Positions 43,150-50,754 of a DNA stretch of 64,000 nt are shown piece by piece; the stretch's first letter is position 1; each line of letters begins with the position of its first letter. Position numbers and translations under genes: made by a program. This DNA is from Balneola sp. GTDB taxonomy: Bacteria; Bacteroidota; Rhodothermia; Balneolales; Balneolaceae. Location of the stretch: NCBI GenBank assembly GCA_017643645.1, contig JAEPNB010000012.1, forward strand, positions 1-64,000, in the 5' to 3' direction. The notes beneath the pieces were generated by a model. It saw only the letters and a program-made list of their open reading frames with translations, searched no databases and had not been told where the DNA came from.

Positions 43150-44613
43150 TTAACTCATCCAATTCGTACGGGCTTCGGCATTCCATTTAACCGATGTCTT
43201 TTTATTCTGAGTCCAAAATTCAATAGAACTCTTGCCTGTAATATCACACACTCCAAATTTTGAGTCATTCCATCCACCAAAAGGGAAAGGTTCTCGTGGT
43301 ACAGGAACTCCAATATTAACTCCGATCATACCTGCACTGGCTCGTTCCATCACTTCTTTGGCTGCACCACCACTTTGAGTAAATACTGCAGCAGCATTTC
43401 CATATCCGGAGCTGTTTTCAATGGAAATGGCTTCATCCAGATCTTTAGCTCTGATGATAGAAATAACCGGACCGAAAACTTCTTCTTTGGCAATAGCCAT
43501 ATCAGGAGTCACGTAGTCAACAACAGTTGCCCCAACATAAAAACCACCTTCTTTTCCTTTCACAGTTGCGTTTCTACCGTCAACGAGCACTTTTGCACCG
43601 GCAGCCTCAGCTTCTTCAATATATTTTTCTATTCGTTCTTTGGCTTCTTTGCTGATCACGGATCCAAGGTTATCGCCCGGAACTATTTTTTTGGCTTCAT
43701 CCACCATTCGGGAAACGATGTGATCAACTTTATCAACTCCAACCATTACAGCAGCTGCCATACATCGTTGCCCGGCACAACCAGACATTGAAGCGATAAC
43801 ATTCGAAGCCGTCATTTCTTCATTGGCGTCGGGCAATACAATTAAATGGTTTTTTGCTCCACCAAGAGCCACACATCGTTTCAGGGAAGAAGTTGCTCTT
43901 TTATACACAATTTTGGCCACTTTCGTGGATCCCACAAACGAAACTGCTTTAATTTCAGGGTGATCGCAAATGGCTTCTACAACTTCTTTACCACCATTAA
44001 CAATATTAAAAACTCCATCAGGTAACCCGGCTTCTTTTAGTAATTCAGCAATTTTGACTGCACTTACCGGAACAACTTCGGATGGCTTCAGGATCATACA
44101 ATTCCCAAGCACAATTGCATTTGGTACTGTCCAGTGGGGAACCATATTTGGGAAATTAAATGGAGCAATGGAAGCAACCACCCCCAAAGGTTTTCTGTCT
44201 ATACGAACTTCTACTCCACGGCTCACTTCCTGAACTTCGTTAGTTATGATCTGTGGCATGGAGCAGGCGAATTCAGTTAGCTCCATACTTTTTTCAACTT
44301 CAGCTTTTGATTCTCCCCATGTTTTCCCGTTTTCTGTATGACAGATCTCAGTTAGTTCATCCATGTGTTCTTCGAGCAGTTCCCGGTATTTATAGAAAAT
44401 CTGGACTCGTTCTTTAAGTGTCCGGCCTGACCATTCGGGAAATGCGTTTCTTGCAGCTTGCACGGCTTCATCTAATTCTTTTGATGAAGAAAGAGGTACA
44501 CTTGAAATTCGGGACCCGTTAAGAGGACTTATTACATCGAGTCGGGGAGAGCCGTTTGAGACAAACTTTCCATTAATAAAATTATGAGTAGTTTCATCGA
44601 TCTTAGTAGCCAT
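43150..44613 (-). CDS. mmsA: CoA-acylating methylmalonate/malonate-semialdehyde dehydrogenase
   Basis: This aldehyde dehydrogenase converts malonate semialdehyde to acetyl-CoA and CO2, or methylmalonate semialdehyde to propionyl-CoA, using NAD and CoA. The nucleophile is in SGCAGQRCMA (Cys 284 counted from the chosen start). The MMSDH hallmark GGAKNH replaces the ELGGK of ordinary aldehyde dehydrogenases. I start at ATG 44613 (MATKIDETTHNF); an in-frame TTG at 44625 is the alternative. It is the promoter-proximal gene of the pyrimidine operon and supplies its final step. A hairpin TTTCTGA-aa-TCAGAAA lies in the upstream region near 44690-44706. Confidence 0.94.
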   Translation of the reverse strand: MATKIDETTHNFINGKFVSNGSPRLDVISPLNGSRISSVPLSSSKELDEAVQAARNAFPEWSGRTLKERVQIFYKYRELLEEHMDELTEICHTENGKTWGESKAEVEKSMELTEFACSMPQIITNEVQEVSRGVEVRIDRKPLGVVASIAPFNFPNMVPHWTVPNAIVLGNCMILKPSEVVPVSAVKIAELLKEAGLPDGVFNIVNGGKEVVEAICDHPEIKAVSFVGSTKVAKIVYKRATSSLKRCVALGGAKNHLIVLPDANEEMTASNVIASMSGCAGQRCMAAAVMVGVDKVDHIVSRMVDEAKKIVPGDNLGSVISKEAKERIEKYIEEAEAAGAKVLVDGRNATVKGKEGGFYVGATVVDYVTPDMAIAKEEVFGPVISIIRAKDLDEAISIENSSGYGNAAAVFTQSGGAAKEVMERASAGMIGVNIGVPVPREPFPFGGWNDSKFGVCDITGKSSIEFWTQNKKTSVKWNAEARTNWMS

Positions 44614-44773
44614 AGCACTATGCAATTATGATATTTACATTAGGGAAAGGCATTAATTAACCAATAATTGGAAAGAAATAAAAAAACTATTTCTGAAATC
44701 AGAAACGCACGGGATAGAATACTATCAGGATAAACTGCTGTATAGCGATGCTTTTCAAAAAATGCCTGATAAT

Positions 44774-44808
44774 AAAAAAGGGACGATCCACTCGGACGTC
44801 CCTTTTAA
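44774..44808 (-). terminator. intrinsic terminator of the amidohydrolase operon
   Basis: On the minus strand AAAGGGACG...CGTCCCTTTTTT forms a nine-base stem with a T run, 26 bases past the stop at 44834. The symmetric A/T flanks would allow it to work in both directions. Confidence 0.8.
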
Positions 44809-44833
44809 TTTTAAATAATAAAGTGTGAGTTAA

Positions 44834-46147
44834 TTAACCATCCACTTTAGTTGGGTTTTTATTAACACCCGGAGTTCTGTTTAGAAACTCATCATACAAT
44901 TCTGTATGTCTGCTTGTCATCGGGATTTTATATCCATCAATGAAAACATCCAGAATTTTTGTAGAAGTCTGGAAAGGATCTCCGGTAGAAACAAAGATAT
45001 TTGCTTTCTTACCAACTTCGATGGATCCAAGTTGATCTCCTACACCCATGATCTCGGCAGCATTGATTGTAATAGCTTTTAGTGCTTCTTCTTTTCCCAT
45101 GCCATATGTAGCTGCAAAACCTGCGTTGTAAGGAAGATTACGCGAATTCTCAGTGTCCATAGTTCGCAGAGCAACTTTAATTCCTGCTTTCTGCATCAAG
45201 CCCGGGTTTTTATAAGCCGTATCGTATGCATCAGAACCGCGGGTTGGAGTTGAAAGCACAGGGCCTGTAATAACAGGAAATCCTGCTTCAGCTATTTCAT
45301 CAGCGACTCGCCAGCCTTCAGCCACACCTGTAAGTACCACGTTTTCGTATCCGCGCTCTTCAATCCATTCCAATGCACTAAGGATGTCCTTAGCTGAGTT
45401 GACTTCTATATAAAGCAGGACTTCGCCGTTTATAACTTTAGCGAGAGCTTCCATTTCAGGATAGTAACGAGCAGCATCAGATTCTTTGATTTTTGCATAT
45501 AGTTCTGCTTTATCAAAAGCGTCGTTTATGGTTTCCTGAGCTTTTTCACGAGCTTTCTCGATCTGTTCAGGAGTTCTTCGTCTCCAACCTCTTTGAGCAG
45601 AGGAAGGGAAGTTCATAACAACCCCTTTAGAGCCTGCATACATTTGATCAGGAGTATATCCAAAAAGGCTGATCGTTGCAGCTGTTCCCGGAAGCGGGCC
45701 ACCTGCCGGCATGGTTAAGGCTGAAGTTACCCCACTAACTCTTGTAACCGGAATAGCTACTGAATTTGGGTTAACAGCAGTTAAAGCCTGCATATTCGGT
45801 GTTATTTCACCAAATTCTCTGAAGTCATTTGCTTCAGAAATACTACCGATTTCTGATAGGCCAAGTCTTGTTCCTGAATCAATCATTCCCGGATAGATTT
45901 CCTGTCCGGAATAATCGATTACCTGAGCATCGCCCGGAATGTTAATATCAGCTCCAACAGCTTCAATAATACCATTGTTAATTATGATGGTGCCATTTTC
46001 TATAACTCCGTTTGTTACGGTATAGATCTTCGCATTAGTTAAAGCAAATTTTGAATTATCGGCTCGTACTATTCCACCATCATTTTGCGCAAAAGCAAAT
46101 AATGGTAGTAGTACAAGTACACTTAATATGGATATAAATTTTTTCAT
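44834..46147 (-). CDS. exported amidohydrolase-family protein lacking the metal-binding histidines
   Basis: The signal peptide is clear (MKKFISILSVLVLLPLFAFA) from ATG 46147, which has GAGG 5 bases or so upstream; an in-frame GTG at 46159 would start inside the preceding gene. The protein has the amidohydrolase composite-domain start (AKIYTVTNGVIENGTIIINN) and end (ALKAITINAAEIMGVGDQLG). The canonical PGxIDxHxH is replaced by YPGMIDSGTRLGLSE, and the position equivalent to VHCH reads LYIEVN. It therefore probably binds no catalytic metal pair and may be a pseudoenzyme partner of the middle gene, whose stop lies 8 bases upstream. Confidence 0.8.
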   Translation of the reverse strand: MKKFISILSVLVLLPLFAFAQNDGGIVRADNSKFALTNAKIYTVTNGVIENGTIIINNGIIEAVGADINIPGDAQVIDYSGQEIYPGMIDSGTRLGLSEIGSISEANDFREFGEITPNMQALTAVNPNSVAIPVTRVSGVTSALTMPAGGPLPGTAATISLFGYTPDQMYAGSKGVVMNFPSSAQRGWRRRTPEQIEKAREKAQETINDAFDKAELYAKIKESDAARYYPEMEALAKVINGEVLLYIEVNSAKDILSALEWIEERGYENVVLTGVAEGWRVADEIAEAGFPVITGPVLSTPTRGSDAYDTAYKNPGLMQKAGIKVALRTMDTENSRNLPYNAGFAATYGMGKEEALKAITINAAEIMGVGDQLGSIEVGKKANIFVSTGDPFQTSTKILDVFIDGYKIPMTSRHTELYDEFLNRTPGVNKNPTKVDG

Positions 46148-46155
46148 TTGGTTCC

Positions 46156-47544
46156 TCACTTGTTATTAAAGAGGTCAGTGAAATTCACAACATTTGCACC
46201 TTCCATGCATCTGTCGTGATCATTTGAGTAAAGGATTTGAACATCCTCAACAGTAGATTCAGGATCTATATAGATTCTCTGGTCAGCAACATCATTCTCG
46301 ATATCAAAATACTTTACACCGTCTACGAAAGTCATTTGAGGTACAGCATAAATTGACAAAGGATGGTTATCAAAAATAGCAATGTCGGCATCTTTACCTT
46401 TTTCCAAAGAGCCTACTCTGTTATCAATACCCAATTGTTTTGCCGGATTCAGAGTGATTAAAGCTAAAGCTTCGTTATCAGAAAGATCTCCGTATTTTTG
46501 GGTTTTAGCCGCCTCATGAAATAAGTGACGAATCAGCTCCCCTGAATCAGAATTGATCGAAGTTGTTACTCCGTTTTTTGTAAGAATAGCTGCGTTATAA
46601 GCCGTTGAGTAATAAACTTCCAGCTTATAAGCCCACCAGTCAGAAAATACAGAAGCTGATGCTCCGAATTCAGCCAGTTCAGGAGCTACTTTATAGGCTT
46701 CGTTTGCATGTTGAAAAGTTAGTCTTTTGATTCCGAAATCAGAGAAGACTTTCATCAGCATATAGATCTCATCTGCACGATAGGAATGGCAATGAACCAG
46801 AACTTCACCTTCCAGAATATCAACCATGGTTTCCATACGTAAACTGTATTCAGGTGCTACTTTTCTTGAGCTTTTGTTCGAACGGTAAGCATTCCATGCG
46901 TCGCGATATTTAATGGCATCATTAAAAGTATTTCTGAGCATTGCTTCCACACCCATTCTGCTCTGAGGTTGAATACCTCTTGAACGTCCACCGCGGGTTG
47001 GATTTTCACCCAGTGCAAATTTTATAGTTCTGGGAGCTCCTTCAAAACGAAGATCTTCAGGGTTTGTACTTCCCCAACGCAGTTTTAAGGTTTCGTTCTG
47101 ACCTCCAATCACGTTTGCAGAACCATGCATTAAATGAATAGAAGTTACTCCACCTGCAAGCGCTCTGTAAATGCCTACATCAAGAGGATCAACTACATCT
47201 TCCATGCTTACTTCTGCAGTAACCTGGCTGGTTGCTTCGTTTATGGAAGTTCCTGCAATATGCGAATGGGCGTCAATGATACCCGGCATTACAAATTTAC
47301 CGGTTGCATCAACTTCTTCAACTCCATTCGGAGTTTTCAGGTTCTTACCTATTCGGTCAATTTTACCATTGCGAACCAGAACATCCGTATTTTCCTGAGT
47401 TCCGTCAGTAATAGTAATTACAGTTCCATTCTTTATTAGTACATCACCTTTTTTTGTTTGTGCTTGTAATACAGACGTACACAAAAACAGCATCAAAAAG
47501 GAGGATAATTTTATCATATTTGTTAATCTCATTTTAAGCCTCAT
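46156..47544 (-). CDS. exported amidohydrolase, intact metal site
   Basis: This is an imidazolonepropionase-like metal-dependent hydrolase exported to the periplasm (signal peptide ending VLQAQ). The metal ligands are present: His 93 and His 95 (PGIIDAHSHIAG), His 251/253 (VLVHCHSYRADE), His 279 (TFQHANEAYK) and Asp 333 (INSDSGELIRH). The substrate is unknown; relatives act on cyclic amides or dipeptides. The start at 47544 overlaps the end of the upstream paralogue by 11 bases; in-frame ATGs at 47532 and 47517 are alternatives. It is the only one of three adjacent paralogues with a complete site. Confidence 0.85.
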   Translation of the reverse strand: MRLKMRLTNMIKLSSFLMLFLCTSVLQAQTKKGDVLIKNGTVITITDGTQENTDVLVRNGKIDRIGKNLKTPNGVEEVDATGKFVMPGIIDAHSHIAGTSINEATSQVTAEVSMEDVVDPLDVGIYRALAGGVTSIHLMHGSANVIGGQNETLKLRWGSTNPEDLRFEGAPRTIKFALGENPTRGGRSRGIQPQSRMGVEAMLRNTFNDAIKYRDAWNAYRSNKSSRKVAPEYSLRMETMVDILEGEVLVHCHSYRADEIYMLMKVFSDFGIKRLTFQHANEAYKVAPELAEFGASASVFSDWWAYKLEVYYSTAYNAAILTKNGVTTSINSDSGELIRHLFHEAAKTQKYGDLSDNEALALITLNPAKQLGIDNRVGSLEKGKDADIAIFDNHPLSIYAVPQMTFVDGVKYFDIENDVADQRIYIDPESTVEDVQILYSNDHDRCMEGANVVNFTDLFNNK

Positions 47545-49219
47545 CTTTTGTTGCTTGAATTGGGAAAGTAAAGTTGAAAGCGGCTACGCTAGCTTCAGCA
47601 TCAAAGTTTTTACCATCAACCACACCTTCAACTACTATATCTATAGACTGACCGCCGGCATCAACAGAGAAATCGAAGGTAAGTTCGCTATTTAAAAAAC
47701 TAATATTCTGTAGATCCACATCCGGGGTTCCGTCATTACTTGTCATGACACCGCTTAGAATACCGGATTCATTTTTGAAGATCATTTTTCCGGTCTGAGT
47801 TCCCTGAGGAGTAGTGTATTCATAACTCCACGACCCGATCAAAGCTTCCATATTTGCAGGGTTTGTGTCGCCGTCCTCTGCTTTTCGAGCCCCGGTTTTA
47901 AGGTCATATTCGTATTTGTCACCATCAACAAAAACATACTTAATCTGTGACTCTTTATCGAAATAGGAGCCTTTAGAGACAATCAGATTACCAATTTTAC
48001 CTTCGTCGAGAGTACCGGTTATATCACTGATTCCTAAAAGATCTGCAGCATTAGTTGTTAAAGCGGCAAGTGCTTCATCTTCACTTAACCCATTTTCAAT
48101 TATAACAAGCAGGTTGTCTTTTAATTGATTTGCCCGTGCATCAATGGAAGAAAACCCAAACTTGATGCCTGCTTTTTGAAGTTCAGCATATTGAGAAACA
48201 TATTTTTTATAAAATTCCATACGTCTCTCCTCCAGTCTTTTTACTTCGTCTGATTTGTCTTCTTCTTTGCTGTCTTTAGGTTCTTTTGGAAGTTCCAGAG
48301 ACATAAAAACTTTTGATCCTGTACTTTTGATTTCATCTGCTAAATCCCAGCCTTCCTGAAGATTTCCTAGCACCAAATTAAACCCAAGTTCTTTTTGTAA
48401 GCGCATAGCTCTTCTTGCTTCCAGAGAATTAGAAGCGTTATAAAAGATTGGCTGTTGCTTGTCAATAACCGGATAAAAAGCTTCCGAAACTCTGTCTCTT
48501 GTTGGACGAGAAATTCCGGTAGGGTTAGATGCGTACAGTTCTGTATGTCTTTTAGATAGTTCAGCATTTTTGTAGAGGTTTCTGAACTTTGCCATAATTC
48601 CCAAAGTATTTCCGGGATATGCACCGGGGGCACCTGAAAACTGAGAATAAAGGGAAGAACCTTCAGATAAGATCAGTTTATCAGGATGATCTGCATCTCT
48701 GAGAAGTATTAAAGCGCCTGATCCGGGAAGCATTCTTCCGTAAGGCACTGTATGTGAAACAGTGAATCCAACTTTTCGCATAGCTTCAATACTGTTTTCA
48801 TCTACTTTGATTTGTTCAACTACCTGATTTTCAGGAGTGATTCCTGCATAGTAGTTTGGCGGATCCGGAGTAAACAAATTGTCAGGACGTTCCGGACTTT
48901 GAGGTCTGTCAGCACCCGTATTTGACATCCCGTCAATAAATCCCGGATAAATAAACATATCAGTGCCATCAAGCACTTCTGCAGTACTTGGGATATTCAC
49001 ATTTTTGCCAATGGCAGTAATCAACCCGTCTGTAATTACTATGGTACCCTCTTCCATTACTTTTCCGGGAGACTGAATAATCGTAGCATTAGTTATCGCA
49101 TAAGTACGAGTTGCAGGAGATTCCCCGGTAGGATCGCTTTGAGCTTTTAAATTACTTGCAAATCCTATTAGTGGAAGAACGAATAACAGACGAAAAAAGG
49201 TTTTTCGTAATAGTTTCAT
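47534..49219 (-). CDS. exported amidohydrolase-family protein lacking metal ligands, with C-terminal beta domain
   Basis: A signal peptide (to FASNLKAQS) precedes an amidohydrolase-like domain up to about residue 430 (ITNATIIQSPGKVMEEGTIV, AALTTNAADLLGISDITGTL). A beta-rich domain of about 110 residues follows (GSWSYEYTTPQGTQTGKMIF). The metal motif is lost: YPGFIDGMSNTGADRP replaces PGxIDxHxH, and IFYNASNSLE stands where VHCHS is found in the next gene. It contains a charged insertion (PKDSKEEDKSDEVKRLEERR). It overlaps the next gene and is the first of the three-paralogue set. Confidence 0.8.
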   Translation of the reverse strand: MKLLRKTFFRLLFVLPLIGFASNLKAQSDPTGESPATRTYAITNATIIQSPGKVMEEGTIVITDGLITAIGKNVNIPSTAEVLDGTDMFIYPGFIDGMSNTGADRPQSPERPDNLFTPDPPNYYAGITPENQVVEQIKVDENSIEAMRKVGFTVSHTVPYGRMLPGSGALILLRDADHPDKLILSEGSSLYSQFSGAPGAYPGNTLGIMAKFRNLYKNAELSKRHTELYASNPTGISRPTRDRVSEAFYPVIDKQQPIFYNASNSLEARRAMRLQKELGFNLVLGNLQEGWDLADEIKSTGSKVFMSLELPKEPKDSKEEDKSDEVKRLEERRMEFYKKYVSQYAELQKAGIKFGFSSIDARANQLKDNLLVIIENGLSEDEALAALTTNAADLLGISDITGTLDEGKIGNLIVSKGSYFDKESQIKYVFVDGDKYEYDLKTGARKAEDGDTNPANMEALIGSWSYEYTTPQGTQTGKMIFKNESGILSGVMTSNDGTPDVDLQNISFLNSELTFDFSVDAGGQSIDIVVEGVVDGKNFDAEASVAAFNFTFPIQATKDEA

Positions 49220-49337
49220 TCTTAAGTTTTTAAGTTAGTTTATGTTGAATGTCGCTAATATATCTTATTGAATCCGTACAAGCTAAATATTCAGGAATCT
49301 ATTTAGTAAAAAGGTGTTTAACTGTGTAAATGGAATA

Positions 49338-50213
49338 TTATTTACCGGCAACAACTACAGCAAGTTTACCATTGTGATATGCAAGTCGGGTAATGCCATT
49401 TAATTCAAACTCTGAGAGGTCATACAGAAGTTCCCAACTATTGGCAGAGTTTTTTGTGTCAAAAAAATAAAGTTTACTGCCACTTCCCATCACCATTACA
49501 GTTTCGCTAATCCAAACCATGTCTTCAACTTCCGGAAGAGTATTAGCTAAAGTTTCAAAACTCTTTGATTCGGGGTAATAGGCTTTAATTTCCCATTCGG
49601 AAGTGTTCTTATCAATAAAACTTATAGCGTCTTTTCCAGGGATTTTATGCAAGGATCTGCCCGGATTAGTTCCTAGAACTTTTTTGTCGTCTGTACTTAT
49701 GGTGTGCTGTTGAAAAGTAGCCGGATTGTCATCATCAGCAAGTACAAAACAGAAATAGATATCATTTGTATACCAGGTGTAATAACCTATTACTACTTCG
49801 CTTTCAAGAATCTTCGGCTCGTTTTGTGTTGGCGTAACTTTCCAGAATTGTTGAGTTCCATCTTCTGATAAAATTATGAAAGAAATACCCGATTTATCCG
49901 GAGTTTGTACAGGTGAATACTCGCTTAAAGCAGGGGTATTGTTTAAAAACTGAGATTCGCCGGTTTCAAAAGAATACAGAGCAATATCTGTCTGGCCATT
50001 TCTTGTTGAAGAGTAAAATATACCCGAACCATCAACAACAAAGGAAGGCTGGTTATCATAGCCTTCATTTTCAGATACGTTGACAGGATTGCTAAGATTA
50101 AAACCGGAATCTGTTTCTTTTAAATCAAATACAAAGACTTCAGTATTTGGCTGTGCAACAACAGAGCTGCAAATTGTAAAAACTGCTATTAGCAGGAATG
50201 TATATTTTTTCAT
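49338..50213 (-). CDS. exported WD40/PD40-like beta-propeller protein
   Basis: The signal peptide ends near SSVVAQ. The mature 270 residues contain TolB-like PD40 repeats (YDNQPSFVVDGSGIFYSSTR, LSEYSPVQTPDKSGISFI), suggesting a small periplasmic beta-propeller that binds a protein or small ligand. No catalytic residues are evident. Its ATG overlaps the stop of the upstream lipoprotein gene (ATGA), so the two are translationally coupled. The amidohydrolase operon begins 118 bases downstream and may be cotranscribed. Confidence 0.7.
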   Translation of the reverse strand: MKKYTFLLIAVFTICSSVVAQPNTEVFVFDLKETDSGFNLSNPVNVSENEGYDNQPSFVVDGSGIFYSSTRNGQTDIALYSFETGESQFLNNTPALSEYSPVQTPDKSGISFIILSEDGTQQFWKVTPTQNEPKILESEVVIGYYTWYTNDIYFCFVLADDDNPATFQQHTISTDDKKVLGTNPGRSLHKIPGKDAISFIDKNTSEWEIKAYYPESKSFETLANTLPEVEDMVWISETVMVMGSGSKLYFFDTKNSANSWELLYDLSEFELNGITRLAYHNGKLAVVVAGK

Positions 50214-50644
50214 GATGTTATAGGTTTCATTCTGGAAAAAGGATAACCGTTACAACCTGTTTTAGGGTTATTTCGGTCAGGTACAGTAGCAATCTCAGCT
50301 GAATCAGGAGTATTAGCTTTATAAGCAGTTAAACAGAATCCCCACTCGAATGGCTGCATTCCTTTAAATTTTATCCAATCTATACGGGAGTATAAATTTG
50401 GATCATATGAATTAAGAGAATCGCTTCGGGCTATAAAATACTGTTCATCAATATTCCATTTAAGGATATGGAAACGGGTTGCAGGCTTCTGATAAAATAC
50501 TTTTTCAGTCAGTTCGTATTCAATATTATAATCATCCTTAAAAGAACCTGTGAGATACTCGGGCACTTTTTGGTTGTTGGAGGTGCAACCGACACATAAA
50601 GCTAGAGAGGTAAATAAGAGAATTAAAAGCGAAGAACTATTCAT
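50210..50644 (-). CDS. small lipoprotein, 144 aa, possible metal- or heme-domain relic
   Basis: The lipoprotein signal has lipobox LCVGC (Cys 20). The mature part is a compact mixed alpha/beta domain (YLTGSFKDDYNIEYELTEKV, FHILKWNIDEQYFIARSDSL) ending in PKTGCNGYPFSRMKPI. I do not recognise the family. It is coupled by an ATGA overlap to the PD40 protein, which suggests the two act together in the periplasm. Confidence 0.65.
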   Translation of the reverse strand: MNSSSLLILLFTSLALCVGCTSNNQKVPEYLTGSFKDDYNIEYELTEKVFYQKPATRFHILKWNIDEQYFIARSDSLNSYDPNLYSRIDWIKFKGMQPFEWGFCLTAYKANTPDSAEIATVPDRNNPKTGCNGYPFSRMKPITS

Positions 50645-50754
50645 AAACGAAGGTAAAGAAACTAAGCTTCATATTTTAATTCATTAATTTTTACACAGAG
50701 TTAATAAGAGAGTGGTATCTTTAATTCTGTTTTCAATACACATTTAAAATTTAT

